Notes: generated from the letters alone by a model not told the origin. Counted from the first letter of the stretch, positions 1 through 12,640 are shown. The stretch is 64,000 nt of DNA from Thereva unica (GCA_949987705.1 OX465283.1:50382953-50446952); one strand, 5' to 3'. Translations and numbers: made by a program.

Positions 1-345
1 CCAAAAATCGTCGAGAATGGAACGTCGGGGACGCCCGGCTTGGACCGCCAGCTAACGATCAAAAGAGGTCGAAAAAGAGAAACTAATTCAACTACTAGTC
101 AGCGAATCATGAACGTCGCAAAATGAACATATTTCTCCCTACTACCAGTAATGAAGTCAAGAGACATCGATAGAAAGACCAAAATAAGAGTCTTCAAAAC
201 GATTATACGTAAAGTAGCTACGTATGGATGTGAAGCTTCACTTCAGAAATCCACAGACAAGATGGAAATGCCTGGAAGAAGAAGTTGATTAACGCCAAGG
301 CTCGAATTGGGCTGTAGGGCCATCGAAGAAGAAGATTAAATTTTA
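1..345 (+). mobile_element. 3' end of an RTE-like non-LTR retrotransposon (family A), truncated at window edge
   Basis: From about base 128 the plus strand reads as the C-terminal part of an RTE-like polyprotein (YFSLLPVMKSRDI, then KTKIRVFKTIIRKV and ATYGCEA), with a stop and an internal deletion. It then jumps to the extreme C terminus (AKARIGL-like) and ends in GGGCTGTAGGGCCATCGAAG followed by GAA repeats at about 330-340. The same protein segment and the same GAA-rich tail occur on the opposite strand at 56905-57449, so this is a dispersed family. The piece is dead. Short microsatellite-like 3' ends instead of poly(A) are usual for RTE elements. Confidence 0.75.
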
Positions 346-2369
346 TCACTTTTAGCTTCTGATTCAAGCCGAATTTTACCCGCTCTTGCTTGAAGGTCGT
401 TTATAAATAAAACAACTCGACTGTGACTGTTTTTCACAGTTTGTATTTACGATCCGCATTTCAGAATAAGAAATGAACAAGAAGGCATCTTTCTGACCAA
501 TCCTTTAAAGGACCAAATTCGACGAAGGAATAGAATAGGTTTGCCATACCTTTTGACACGACAAGGGCCCATGAACATTTCGCGTGATGAAGTTTGTTCG
601 AAACAGCAGTTCTAATGAAAAGGTACTTTTGAGTGGAATATTGATTTACATTCTTACTTTTATTAGTGCCTTATGCTCATGTCCTAGTTACATCCAATCT
701 CCTTTCTTCATAAGACCTGTTTGTACGGTTCGCTTCCTCATAAGCTTTATGGGTGAAACCGGAAGACGGGATGAAGATAGGTACAATCCACTTTTCTCCT
801 TATCTACAAATCTCTTGAGGAACGTTCCTAGGAGCGAACCGTTTATACAAGCCCATACTATAAACTTTCAGCCCTTTGATATGTACTAATGAGTCACGCA
901 ACACAGGCTACCATAAAAATATTAAATTGCTTGAATCGAAGCTTGAATTTCGCATTTTCAATCTATTTACTTATCTTCCAAGAAAAACTAATAGAAACCT
1001 CTGAAAAAATATTTGCCAAAACTTGCGTAACGTACACAAAAAAAAAAACATCCGAGAAAAATCATCGTCAATATGTGAATAAGAAAAAGGACGCTTCCAA
1101 GGAGTATCCTTTCCTCCGGTAAAAGTCATGCCGATGTTGAATTTTCCCTCGTCGTATTTCGTTTGAGGGGGTTTTAGCATCAGACAAAAACAAATCCCGC
1201 TGCGATTCACTGACTAAAGGATTCTTCTATTCCTCTTACGTTATAAAGGAGACGTTTGCCTTACATGTGTCAACATATGGAAAAATTGTGTAAACAACAC
1301 AGGGTGGAGGTGGAAAGAGCGCTCCTTTTGTGACACTCCCTATCGGAGTACCTGTCGCAACACAGATTGAATCTTTATTGCTGTTTTATTGAGTAACCAA
1401 AAGCCTATTTAAGAAGTTGTTTCTCAGGTAAAATTGATTTCATATATACAACGAATTCATTACAAATAAGTTATTTATGAAGATAGTAAATATTGTGATT
1501 AGTCACGGTCACGATAGTTCGAGATTAGCTTAATTAAATATCAACATTGAGTTAGGTGACAGTTTTCAGGTTGAAATTGCCGACCCAAATATCCAGCTGT
1601 CTCGAGGCTAAGTTCGGCACCCTTGGCCTTATTTACTATTGATACTTCAGGACTGTTCGTGGGTAAAGAATTGGTCGATTTCTGGCTGGTTTATCTAAAT
1701 ACTTGACTGCATTTGTGACACCAATTACATATTAAATGTTTGCGACAGAAATGAAAATATTTTTGACAACCATTAGAATGAAGATTTTTTAAATCATTTT
1801 GAAATTTGCACCATCACGGTCCAAATTATCCGTCACAACGATTGTAAAACGATACAACTGATAAAAATCAGCATAAACTAAAAATTTAAACACAAGTGCG
1901 AAAGAAGTAAACTAGTGATGCTAGAAAAAAAATGTGCTAAAAAGGTACCAAAAAGTTTTATTTCTATTTGTGAATAATTGGTGGATTCATAAATCAATAA
2001 ATAGGTCACACGACCAGGCACACCACACTGGACTCACTTAACGCCAGTCACTTGGAAGTAATAATTAATGGTGCCATTCCGTATCTGGATATATGAATAG
2101 TAGAACCCATCCGTCAACATGTCTCAATTGCCATAGATTGGCATCAAATATCTCAAATATCTTGAAATTGAATAATGAACAGCAAAGGAAATAAAATTCT
2201 AAGGATGTTGGGGAAAAATTCTTTTCCAGTCAAATTAATTAAAAAATCAATTAAATGCCAGCCTGGTGGAAGTTATAATTTTTTTGTTATAATTAAAAAT
2301 TAAAATTTGAACAAAAAATGTTTTTGCTTGAAAAATAAATAAATAATTAAGCGATAATATGTTATTATT
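346..2369. other. Intergenic, no supported gene
   Basis: AT-rich sequence. An ATG ORF of 100 codons at 587-889 (plus) has one hydrophobic stretch but no recognisable domain, no splice context and no promoter I can support. I treat it as chance. No repeat structure was seen apart from A/T runs. Confidence 0.5.
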
Positions 2370-3697
2370 CCAATACCCAAATGCCCATCTCCTGCCTGTC
2401 CTTCTGATTTTCGGCCTATTAGTATTCTTCCATTTCTGGCTAAGGTTCTGGAAAAGTTGATAACAACTCAGATCCTTGAGTATTGTGATCGTCTTCGACT
2501 CATAAATGTTTGGCAGTCGGGATTTCGCAAGCGTCACAGCTGCGAAACTGCATCCGAAACTCTGATATCCGAAACTCTCTCGACGCTCACCACGTTTGCT
2601 GCCTATTGCTGCTCGACTTCTCTAAAGCCTTTGATAGCGTTAATCACTCTCTGCTTTTGCAGAAACTCTCCTCTCGTCTCCATTTTTCTAGTTCTGCTAT
2701 CAAACTCATGGAAAGCTTTTTAACCAACCGCGCTCAGAAAGTTATACTTGGTGGTAGTAGCTCCTCGATAGCTCGACTTCGTGCTGGCGTACCTCAAGGT
2801 TCTATTCTGGGTCCCCTCTTATTCAGCATCTTTATTAACGATCTTCCTTCGGTTGTAACTCATTCTAAGATTCATATGTACGCGGATGATGTGCAGCTTT
2901 ATATCGCTGCGCCTAATGATCAAATTCAAAGACGTGTGACGGAGCTTGCTGCTGACTTACGCCATGTTTCTTCCTGGTCGACCTCCAACTTACTTCAACT
3001 GAATCCTTCGAAGTCTCATTGCATCCTTTTCTCTCATTCAGCCACTTTTCGTCCCGACCTCTCCGCTATCGCTTTAAACGGGGTCCCTTTAGCCTGTGTT
3101 GAGAAGGTAAAAAATCTAGGAGTTATCTTGAATGCCAAAATGACATGCTGCGATCATGTTAGTTCCATCATTCGCAAAACATACGGGCAACTGTCGAAAC
3201 TTAGGTTCCATTGCGGTTTTCTCACTAGGACTGTCCGCTTGTACCTAGTGAAGGCACTAATTTTACCTCTTCTAATGCATGGTCTGTCTATTTTTCCCGC
3301 TCTCGACGCCTCCTGCGCCCGTAAACTTGAAATCGCTTTCAACGACTGTGTTCGTTTCATTTACAAGTTACGCCGTTTTGACCATATATCACCTTATTCT
3401 AATTCTGTTTTGGGCTGTTCTCTTAGTGATTACCGTGAGTATAGGCTTCTGCGTCTGTTTCACGATATCCTCCAGCATCGAAAACCATCTTATCTCAACC
3501 AGTTTGTGCAGTTCACAAGATCACTTCGAAATAATAGTGTGGTTATTCCGCGTTTTCATACCTTAATTGGTCAGCGATCTTTCTTCGTCCACGCAGCTCT
3601 GCTATGGAATTCACTCCCTATTGAACTACAACGTGCCGATTCAATGGGCATTTTCAGGAAGCATCTTTTCGAATTTATATCAAACAGGGCTGTTTAG
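2370..3697 (+). pseudogene. Reverse transcriptase of CR1/Jockey-like element, frameshifted
   Basis: RT palm and C-terminal region of a non-LTR retrotransposon. The first part (2370 to about 2590) is in one frame and carries the FRPIS and QSGFRKRHSCETA motifs. The rest (from about 2575 to 3697) is in another frame and carries LLLDFSKAFDSVNHSLL, GVPQGSILGPLLFSIFINDL and the catalytic MYADDVQLY. The C terminus has the LWNSLPIELQRADS signature seen at the ends of CR1/Jockey-type ORF2. No endonuclease domain is present, so the copy is 5'-truncated, and the frameshift near 2580 separates motif 1 from the catalytic core. The shifted frame itself stays open for 395 codons, which suggests a fairly young copy. 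No host function is implied. Confidence 0.85.
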
Positions 3698-3990
3698 AGC
3701 ATGATAACAATACTTTAAATTATTTTTAGTTATTTAATTAGATGTAACTAATTGTAATTCTTATTATTATTTTTTTTTTATTTAATTCATTTGTTTCTTC
3801 TTTTTTTTCTCCCCGTTTACTCTATTTTTTTTTTTTTTATATTTTTATTATTTTATATTTTTTTTTTATATATTTTTTTCTATGCTTACTACTCTATGTT
3901 CACCAAACTTTTAATTAATGTACTGTAATTTAAGATTTTAATCTTTGTACATGTCCCACGAATTAAAATAAATAAAAAAAAAAAAAATAT
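2370..3990 (+). mobile_element. 5'-truncated CR1/Jockey-like non-LTR retrotransposon with poly(A) tail
   Basis: The element begins inside the reverse transcriptase at about 2370 (DFRPISILPFLAKVLEKL), runs through a frameshifted RT ORF to the stop at 3697, and continues as a T-rich untranslated region to AATTAAAATAAATA plus an A run at about 3962-3987. 5' truncation and an A-rich tail are the normal products of target-primed reverse transcription. Immediately beyond the tail (3992 onward) lies the reversed 3' end of an RTE-like element, so this copy either landed in or abuts older repeat DNA. Confidence 0.85.
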
Positions 3991-3991
3991 A

Positions 3992-4125
3992 ATGGATTAA
4001 TCCTTCATGGGACATAGAGCGACAACATTCTGCTCTGACCAGGACATCGCAGTTGTTGCGGCCTCTGCTAATACGGTTCTTCTCTACCTTGAACTAGCTC
4101 TACCGACTCAACGGTAAGTACAGTT
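3992..4125 (-). mobile_element. 3'-tail fragment of RTE-like family C
   Basis: The plus strand reads GGATTAATCCTTCATGGGAC and onward through GTTGTTGCGGCCTCTGCTAA. This matches, with divergence, the 3' end of the longer minus-strand element at 7560-7700 and another fragment at 12340-12480. It represents the last part of the ORF and the 3' end of an RTE-like element. It is heavily decayed. Confidence 0.65.
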
Positions 4126-5245
4126 AGAACCGAAATTGCATAAGCGCAGCCCGGACCAAAATTACCTAAGTACAGTCCGGCCCAAAATTACTTAAGTACA
4201 GTCCAAGGGTTCCTAGGAGTCATAGGAAAGCACAGCCCACACAACGCTACCAATGACAATGGTAGTAGATTGATCGGCCTCGCTAGGTCGAACTGAATGG
4301 GGTGGCATACACGGATCATAACGTCAAGTCTAAAAAACCGGTTTCCAGGACAGAGGGGCAAAAGGAAGAGAGAAAGTTGTTGCAACTTTTTGAACAGAAA
4401 TTTTTGGCGTGAAAACTAACACATGGCCTTATTTGGTACTTTTAGACATAAGGGTACTTTTAGGTTGTAGGGAACTGAAAAAGTACCAAATAAGGCCATT
4501 TTTAGCATTAAAATTGCTTATAGCTTCAAAACTATAGGCCGTAGCATAAAAGTTGTTGAACATTATTCATAGGAAATTGTCCAAGCTTTCCAATTTTGTA
4601 ATAAAAAAATATCAATTAGCTACTTTTTTTTGGAGAAAAAGGTGGTTGAAGTTGAAATTTTAATGAAGAAAAAAACAAAATTTTGACTTTGACGACACAT
4701 AACTCTGGAAGTTGGTGGGTTGAAGCCTTCACTTTTACCGTTTCACATAGGCGGGGGTATTCTGCGTAGATTGGGGCCTTATTCAAGAAAATCTCTCTTA
4801 GGGTTACAAAAATACAGGGTGATATGAAAACCTCTACCACAAAATTTCGAACTGATTGATTTGATATTTGACAGTAATTTTAACGGTTTTCTATAACTAT
4901 ATCAAAAATTCATCTAGACAGATTAATAGCTAACTATAAGACGAACATTTAAAAAAAAAAACATGAGTACGGAAACTCAAATTTTCGGCCCGTTAGAGTA
5001 AATTGAATAGAAAAAATTATATTTTTTGAAAAAATGAGACTTTTTGTTAAAAATTTTAAAAAAACGAAAATGAAATTTCAAAATCCGGCTAGAGGGATCG
5101 ATAGGTAAATTCAAGATGAACATTTAAAAAAAAAAATTTTGTCAATAACTTAAAAATTACGACCTTTAGAGTAATTTGGGTGAAATATCAAAAATATCGC
5201 CACTGTGCGGTGGTGGAGTACTTATCGGAAGCGATAGACACAAAA
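4126..5245. other. Intergenic, nothing recognised
   Basis: No ORF or RNA gene is supported. Around 4425-4500 the phrase TTATTTGGTACTTTTAG recurs in inverted form (AAAGTACCAAATAAGG), giving a weak imperfect hairpin. The remainder is AT-rich. Confidence 0.4.
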
Positions 5246-5249
5246 AGCC

Positions 5250-5765
5250 AAATAATTTGCTTTGTTGGAAGATGAAGCTTAGGAGTCACCCTTTGTACTA
5301 CTGGTCCGTTAAAGTCATGGTGCACATTTCTTGAGTACCATAGGGGGAATATTATCAGGGCCAGTGGATTTATTGACGACAGGCTCTTTGAGACATTTAT
5401 TCACCTTTCGTGTCTTGAAGAATATTCCGTCCACTGAATGAGCGTTGCGCTAGAGGACCGGTGGTGACGTATCAGCTTCGGGGAAAGAAGAATTTGAGGC
5501 GAACAGAGATGCCAATAAATCGACCTTGGATTTGCTTTCTGTTTTCACCTCCTTCTCATAAATGAATGGAGCGGTTGAGGAAGAGGTAAAATTCTTCCTA
5601 ATGGAAGTTACCAAGGGCCAGAAGTTTTTGCTGCCTACGTTAGTGTTGAGGATTTTACTTCTCAATTTGTCGTCAAATGATGCTTTGACCTTCCTGATGA
5701 TGGAATTACAGGTGTTTCTCTACTTGATATACTCACGCCGAATTGACTCGTTAGGGGTTTAATGA
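5250..5765 (-). pseudogene. CR1-like reverse transcriptase fragment (region upstream of RT core)
   Basis: Minus-strand reading gives NFWPLVTSIRKNF, then a linker, then DLLASLFASNSSFPEADTSP. After a stop it continues with HSVDGIFFKTRKVNKCLKE and NKSTGPDNIPPMVLKKCAP. The last block is the N-terminal part of the non-LTR RT domain (GPDNIPP motif). At least one in-frame stop breaks it. The flanking AAGATGAAGCTTAGGAGTCA at about 5270 is shared with the degenerate fragment near 24745, so the two belong to the same element family. Upstream endonuclease and downstream catalytic RT motifs are absent. Confidence 0.7.
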
Positions 5766-7544
5766 GGCCAGACTACATGAAGTGCACCGTTTGCTGGAAA
5801 GTACCCTTGACTTAAAATAAGTTAGTTTGGTTAATCATTATAACCAATGTTTATAACAAAAAAATGAGCAGAGCAAAATCGTAAAATTACACAACGGGGA
5901 ACAATGGAATTTACCACAAAAATTCGTTAACTAATATATTGCAAGAAAAGGAAACTGTACAATGAGGTAATTTATGTAGTATATGAACCTATTAACATAT
6001 TATTTATTTAAACATTAGGTAGAATTTTTGGAAATAAATTGTTAATATGTGGAAATAAAATAATATCTATCAGGGGCACTTCTTAGGGGGTTGGAGAATG
6101 ACGGTTGACGGTCACTTGGCACTCAAACAACTTCTCCTTAGGAAAAACGTGGCTCTCAAGTACCTTTCGGGATCATTGAATTCACCAATGCCACAAAAAA
6201 ACACAGTCTCTCGTCAAAAAAGCGAGCACGGTCTTCAAAAAAACTTCTCTTTCTTTTCTTCTCAACACCAACTCTCGGCCATCCAGAAAATTTTCCTCTT
6301 TCTTTCAGCTCCCAGTATGTTCCAAAACTCCTTGACATATAATTTGTTATCCTTTTTTTCTGGCCCAAAAAATTTGTTTTTTCTTTCGGCTCCTTTCTCT
6401 CCCTCTAAAAAAATTCACTTTTTCGCCACCTCATTGATTTTCCTGTTTGCTTCCGCCTAATCCTAGTTTTAATTTTAGACAACATTATAGTGATTTGACA
6501 GTGGCTATGAGGATGTCTTTCGTGAAGGGTATATAGCCTGCCGTGACAAAATAGACATAAAATGACGTGGCGGGGCAGGATAATAAATAATCAAATTGAC
6601 CACGTCCTGATTGAGAGAAGGAGGACCACGAGCAGCGCTGCTACACAAACTAATTTAAAATGTATTAGGTAATCGTGTAAAATCGTGCTAAATCAGTCAA
6701 AATAGTAGTAGATCTTAAAATTATATAGAGATTAAAAATATGTGCAATTTGCAGAAAGAAGGGAACATTTTACGTTAAATTAAAAAACTACATTTCCGCA
6801 GGTAAATAAAGAGTTCAAAACTTTGTTAGCTTTATTTTCAGTGCAAAACTTACATATTCCCATTTTCATCTACAACACTAAAATATCTTTTAATTACATC
6901 ACTTTAACTTCACTCATGGATTATGCTTATTAAGTTGCACATTGCTTTCGTTTACACCCATATAATTTATATCACCGTTAGAAAATAAGGAATGGGTTGC
7001 ACTAATTCGCCGCATTGAATCGAATAAAAAATGTACTAAAATCAAATAGTACGGAGTAAAAAGTTGTAGCATAAAAATCGTAGCAGAAATAGTACAATTG
7101 TAGTAGGGTGGCAGCGCTGGCCACGAGTGTGCTGGATGTGAGAACAACGAGAGGAGCGTGCTGTGGCTGTGGCACTATATTGAGCCCAGATAACGGCCTA
7201 AATACGCAAAGGACACACGTAACCAAAATACGATATACATAATCTAAAACTTGATGAAAGAATGGAAGCCTACCAGGTTACTGTCGTGCAAAAGTGGAGA
7301 GAAATGGAAGAAGAGCAGCCCACCATCAACGACAAATGGGAGCAAACTAAAAGCAGCGTAAAGGGGGAGGGAAGAGGCACTGGGCTGAGCCCCAAGACAG
7401 ACTGGAATTGACTGGTTTGATCAGGATTGTAGATTGATCAGGAAGGTAGAATCAGATAAGTGTACAAAAGAACTTGCTAGATCAGCAATAAGTTTCGGCC
7501 AACGGATATCTGGCAAGACACAGATGGAAACTTATTCTTCTTCT
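5766..7544. other. Intergenic, nothing recognised
   Basis: A plus ORF at 6098-6460 (120 codons) is rich in F, S and K from A/T runs and has no domain, so it is taken as chance. No tRNA, repeat array or TIR pair was recognised. Confidence 0.4.
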
Positions 7545-10090
7545 TTTCTTCTTTAAACTCCTTTAATCCGTCATGGGACATAGGGCGGAAACAGTTGCCC
7601 TCCAGCGGACTCTGTTTTGCGCGACAGCTCTTAGCTCGACCAGGATCTCCCAGTTGTTGCGGCTTCTTCTAGTAGGGTTCTCCTTCAAGTTGTTCTAGGT
7701 CTTCCTACTCGACGGGATCCTTGCGGATTCCAGTCGAGGGCTTGTTTGGCTAGATTTTCGTTTTCGAGTCGCAAGGTATGGCCAACCCAATTCCATTTCC
7801 TTCGCCTGGTTTGGTCGGCTATCGTTTCTTGGCCGGCAGGGCGCCATAGATCTTCGTTTGAAATTCTATCTTGCCAGCGGATTTTTAGGATACGACGCAG
7901 GCATCTGTTGATGAAGACTTGTGATGAATTGATTGACTTTCCATGTTTCTCAACCTTACAAAAGCCTTAACGTTGGAGTTGAACAGCCGCTTGGTGTTAG
8001 TGGAGATCTCCGTTGATCTCCATATGCGGGACAGGCATGCATATGCGCCTCGTGCTTTATTTATTCTGGAACTGATGTAATGGCGAAAGTAGGCATCCTT
8101 GTCGTACTCCTGAGCTCACCTGAAAGCTGTCGGATAATTTTCCATTATGGAGAATTTGGAATTGTTATTGCTTTTATCAATTCTATTATTTTATCAAGCA
8201 GTCCACGTCGCCGTAGTGCCTGCCAAATGAAGCTCCTATTAACCGAGTCGAACGCTTTCTCATAGTATACGAAAGCAAGGTAAAGGGGGAATCGGAATTC
8301 AGTAGACTGCTCCACTATTATTCGCAAGGTGTTAATTCGATCAATACAGGAGCAGCCCTTCCTGAATCCGGCCTGCTGCCTCCTAAGCGTTCGGTCTACT
8401 GCCTCACTTATCCTAGATAGTAATATATGGGAAAAAATTTTGCCCACAGTAGATAATAAACAGATGTCTCTCCAGTTGTCGCATATTGTTAGGTCCCCCT
8501 TTTTTGGTATTTTGACTATGATACCTTCCGTCCAATCCTCCGGAAAGGTAGAGGTGTTCCCTGCTATTTCTAGGATTGGCTGAAGCGCATCTGCCATGAG
8601 GCTTGAGTCGGCTTTCAACAATTCTGGCGGGATGCCATCTTTCCCAGCTGCTTTACCATTGGCCATCGCATGAATTGCGGTTACTATTTCCGTCTTGGAT
8701 GGGGCCCGAGTGGCGATTCTTATTGGCTGTGCATTGATGCTATTTTCCTGAGGTTCCTGGGTATGTGTACTCTTCAATATTTGTGCCGTCAGAAACGGTT
8801 TGCTGGTTTAATAATTCTTGCAGGTTTCCAGCAAATTCTCTCTTTTTAATGCTTTCCCGCAGAAGGTCTACGTTAAACCGTCTACGGGTTCTAGCATCAT
8901 GTTGCACGTTTCTGATTGCGGCGATTTTAAGGTGAATAGTTGCTACAACCAAATGGTGGTCGCTTCCAGTATCTGCTCCCCTGAAACTCCTGACATCCTC
9001 AAGAATAGTTCTTCATCTGCAGCTGACGGCCACGTGATCTATCTGATTTCTCGTTCTACCATCGGGCGATACCCAGGTCTCTTTGTGTATCTTCTTGTGA
9101 CAAAAGTAAGTTCCACCTACCATGAGCTGGTGGGACAAAAGTCAACGAAAAGCTCACCATTGTTATTGGTAACTTGACTTAGGCCTTGGTTTCCAATTTT
9201 GTGTTCAAGGCCGATGGTGTCACGGTTGATCTGTGCGTTTAAGTCACCCATTAAAACAATGATGTCTCCCCTTGGAATAGAGCGAAAAACTTCATTCAGT
9301 CGCATATAGAACTCGTCCTTGATGTCATCTTCAGCGTCTTCAGTTGGAGCAAAGCATTGGACTACCGTAGTACTTCTTAGTCTGGTACGCAGGCGCACGG
9401 TAATAGTCCTCTCAGAAACTGGTGACCAGCTAATGAGGCTGGACCTGGCTTCTTTGGTGAGTATTATGCCAACGCCACTCCTACGGCTTTCAGTTTCAGT
9501 TCAGTTCAGTTTCTACCAGAATATAAGAAGGACTCATCGTTTGGGCAGATATGTTCCCCCGCATCGGGCCATCTGGTCTCGCTAAGTCCCATGATCTTGA
9601 TTTTATATCGACTCATCTCGTTGAGGACTTCATCCAGCCGCCCCTCAGCAAGCAGTGTTCTCACCATATATCCGATTCGTGTCCTTGTTCGAAAAGCAAA
9701 GATCGTCGTCGTGTTGTCCATCCGGTTCCGAGGCATTGTTTGCCGATTCGTAGCAATGGTGGTTTTTATGGGAGCGGGTTGCTAACCCTCAGCCCAACCG
9801 ATTTAAAACTCTGTTTTGTGGGGCAGAGAGCTCGCCATTCGCCCGTCTCCCGTTAGTCTTTCCGAAGAAGTACCCCAGGGGGCCCCGCGGGAGGTGGGAT
9901 TAGGACTTGCTAACAGGTCTGCTAGGCGTTCGTCTGCAGTGACTTTTCTCGGGTTTTGACAGAAGTGACAAATCGTGTGCCACCACCTTCCGAGGTCATT
10001 GTTAGCCGTTCGCCCCCCGAAACTTATTAGCAGACCCTTATTTAAATAACCAAATGGCAGCTTCGTTGAAGTGCTGTTGAAGTTCATCTG
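7545..10090 (-). mobile_element. Decayed RTE-like non-LTR retrotransposon (family C), nearly full span
   Basis: On the minus strand the pieces follow the order expected for a single endonuclease-RT ORF. The 5' GC-rich leader lies at about 10090-9740. Endonuclease start (MSRYKIKIMGLSETRWPDAG) is at about 9660-9510. The endonuclease middle with MGDLNAQINRD is at 9398-9117, and the endonuclease end with SDHHLVVATIHLKIAA at about 8960. The RT domain is at 8777-8145. An internal deletion follows, then the C-terminal tail (GHTLRLENENLAKQALDW, GRPRTTWRR) at about 7800-7650 and the 3' end near 7547. Frameshifts, stops and the loss of the RT catalytic motif make it dead. Family assignment (RTE or close relative) rests on protein resemblance only. 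Confidence 0.8.
8145..8777 (-). pseudogene. RTE-like reverse transcriptase, N-terminal half of RT domain
   Basis: Open for about 210 codons. It shows GKAAGKDGIPPELLKA, then EDWTEGIIVKIPKKGD and DNWRDICLLSTVGKI. These are followed by QQAGFRKGCSCIDRINTLR and YEKAFDSVNRSFIWQAL (RT motifs 0 to 3, including the first catalytic Asp region, here FVYYEKAFD where FVDFEKAFD is usual). The ORF runs off before the YADD motif, which is missing because of the internal deletion near 8140. The endonuclease parts lie upstream on the same strand in other frames, so the original single ORF is broken several times. Confidence 0.8.
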
Positions 10091-10321
10091 ATTTTTATAC
10101 CTGTCACACCTGAGTAGCTCGGAATAAATCGCGACCGGACTTAGTTAGTCCTCATTTCATGTATAGTAGTTATGGGAGAGTGACTGGAAAAAATTTAAGG
10201 TTGTTGAAATATGTACTATCTGCCTTTCACTGCCTCTTAGACTAAAGTATAAAAGAATAGTGACAGCAAAATTGGAACAGAATATAAACAATAGGTGTAA
10301 CAAGAATGTTTTATTCTGAAT

Positions 10322-10372
10322 TTCTCTATCAACTTTTGTAGTTGTAGTTGTACTTGTAGCTGTAGTTGTAGG
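10322..10372. repeat. GTAGTT-type microsatellite
   Basis: Degenerate hexamer repeat of the form TTGTAG (GTAGTTGTAGTTGTACTTGT and onward) over about 45 bp. Confidence 0.7.
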
Positions 10373-10374
10373 TC

Positions 10375-11865
10375 ATTATTCCCCTTTTTGCCAAATGCGC
10401 ACTCAACTACTCATCTACTGATTGTGAGTTAAACTTGTCAAAGAAATATAATTTGGTGAATGACACTAACTTTGAATACAACCTCACACTTCGTATTTTG
10501 AAATTAATTTTTGAAAGTGAAACCCTCATAAAAATGGCTCTCCATATATCACAACGCAATAACAATTTAAACCAAATGTCAGCCCCGAACATTTGCCTCG
10601 TCAAACAATAATTCAGGGGACGATACAAAAACAAATTAAATAAATCGTTGACCTGTAATGTAACAGAAACACAAAGGTTTATTCCTCAGCATGGGTCCTG
10701 AATCCTTGGGTTAAGTATGCGTTCTATATGGAGCACATTTTGCTTAAATAACCACTATGCATGATAGGAGCGAGCCATCCTTATATAGGAAAAAACGTAG
10801 ATATACTTCATCTCTTGGGATTGAAAGATATCATCATTGTCAAAGATTTCATTCTCTTCCATTCTTCCCTTAATATCGTTGATTGTTCTTTGTGCTGAAA
10901 GGACTAAATAAGGATTTTACTCTAAGTAAAGATATAAATTCATTGTGGCGTTACAATTTGCAATCGATTTTGGGGCAAACTTTAAATGCTTTAAATTAAC
11001 GAAAATTGTGCAAAAGTTAAACTTTCTTTATTAATTTTTTTTTTATACAATTTGCACAAATCTCATAAAGTTAAGCAAATGTATGTCTATTAAATAATCC
11101 TTAAAATCCTGTCAGCGACAGGGCTTTCCCCTTTTATTTCTTTTGAAACTTGAAAGGCAGGATTCGAGACTTTCGATGGATATTTTATTTCGTTGCTCAA
11201 AGAAAATTGGAAGGAGGAAATCAGGTAATTTTTCTGAAAAGTTAACATGTTATTTTTCTTATATGAAGGAATTATTGGGAAAACTTCCGCTGAACACATA
11301 CAACAACAACAAAAAAATCACCAGCGAAGAATAGTGTGCAGTTGAGTGTGTGCTTGTTATATTTTGGGGATCGGCCTTTCAAGGACGTTTCATGTAATTT
11401 CATTTTGGAAGATGAGTTTGCAATTTCAGGGACATGAATTTCACTTTTTTTATTCTATTATTGGCAATTGATGGATGTTATCGAGTTGCTTTAACATCAA
11501 TATTGGAACTTGCTGGTGTATAGAGATATATCAGGCAGGAGGTAGTTTCTTGTAAAATGTGGATTTTGGGGACGGACCACATGTACTAATATAGACTTAA
11601 TGTAATGATGTTTATAATAGATATTGGCCTCTTTAGGATTTCTTCTTTATCATTACGTCATAAAAAATTGAATGAACGAAATCAACAATTTTCTTATGGT
11701 ATGTGATCAAAACTTAAAAACTTGATATCAAATATACTGAAAAAAGTTCGTTTTAAGATTTGCTAATTCTACCAAAATCTTCTTAGCTATGGTGGCACAA
11801 CTTTGAATAAAATCAACCTAGATTGGATCGGGTAAAGATATCTGGAGGTGGAGCCGTCGTCATAG
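10375..11865. other. Intergenic, nothing recognised
   Basis: AT-rich, with short ORFs only (the longest about 75 codons), none with a recognisable motif. An imperfect inverted repeat of AATTTTTTT and TTTGCACAA type around 11000-11060 is too weak to call. Confidence 0.4.
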
Positions 11866-11866
11866 T

Positions 11867-12320
11867 AGCTGCGTTCCTTTTCTACTATTTAGTACTTGTG
11901 AGCAGAGCAGAAAAGGAACGCAAAATTTTCTGATTTGAGTAAAATCTCACTTGAAATTTTTGACGTTACTTTAAACTTTACAAATAAAAAATTCTTAAAA
12001 GAAGAATTTGTGACACAATGGTGAAATTAATGCGATAATTTCTAAAGGAAAACGAAAGATAATAATTTTTGATAATTATACGACTGAAGTTTTATTTATA
12101 GACGTTTTTATATGAGCAAATCAGTTCGACACAAATAAAAGCCATCTAGGGGGTAATGGCGTAAGTGAAAATAATTCACAATAGACTCGAAATGGCCGCT
12201 TTCCCCTAGCGGATTTCAATTGTGTAATTGCAAGTGCTATCTACTCGTTTATAAGAGCAAGTGTAGCTGCTAGTACGGAAGTGTAAAAAATAGTAAAAAT
12301 TAGCAGAAAAGAACGCAGCT
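11867..12320. mobile_element. Candidate MITE with terminal inverted repeats
   Basis: The left end AGCTGCGTTCCTTTTCTAC (11867) is matched in inverted orientation by the right end AGCAGAAAAGAACGCAGCT (ending 12320). A second inverted copy of the same motif (GCAGAAAAGGAACGCA) sits just inside the left end at about 11906-11922. The interior is AT-rich and non-coding. The TGCGTTCC word in the terminus recalls the TIR of the Harbinger element at 35532. I found no clean target-site duplication. Confidence 0.55.
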
Positions 12321-12334
12321 ATTACTTACTTATT

Positions 12335-12640
12335 CCCCTTTAATCCATCATGGGATATAAGGTGACAACAGTTGCCTTTCAGTGGACTCTGTTTTGTACG
12401 ACAGCTCTAAGCTTTGTCCAGGATCCCCCAGTTCTTGCTACCTCTGCTAAGAGTTCTCCTCCACGTTGTTCTAGGTATACCAGCTCGCCGGGTTCCAGTA
12501 AAGGGCCTGTTTGGCTAGATTTTAGTCTTCGCGTCACAATGTGTGTCCAATCCAATTCCACTGATTTGGTTATCTGTCCTTTCTTGGCCGCCACGTAGAC
12601 ATTTCTTTGGTTTTATTCGGATTTAGCCTTAAGCCTGCTG
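12335..12640 (-). mobile_element. 3' fragment of RTE-like family C
   Basis: The plus strand reads CCCCTTTAATCCATCATGGG and later GTTGCCTTTCAGTGGACTCTG, CAGGATCCCCCAGTTCTTGC and GGGCCTGTTTGGCTAGATTT. All are close to the 3' portion of the element at 7560-7790. It is a non-functional tail copy lying just upstream of the LOA-like element. Confidence 0.7.

Noticed and set aside
587..889. 100-codon ATG ORF with a hydrophobic segment
   Set aside because: No domain, no splice or promoter context, and composition expected by chance in AT-rich DNA.
6098..6460. 120-codon plus ORF
   Set aside because: Composition dominated by Phe, Ser and Lys from homopolymer runs; no motif.
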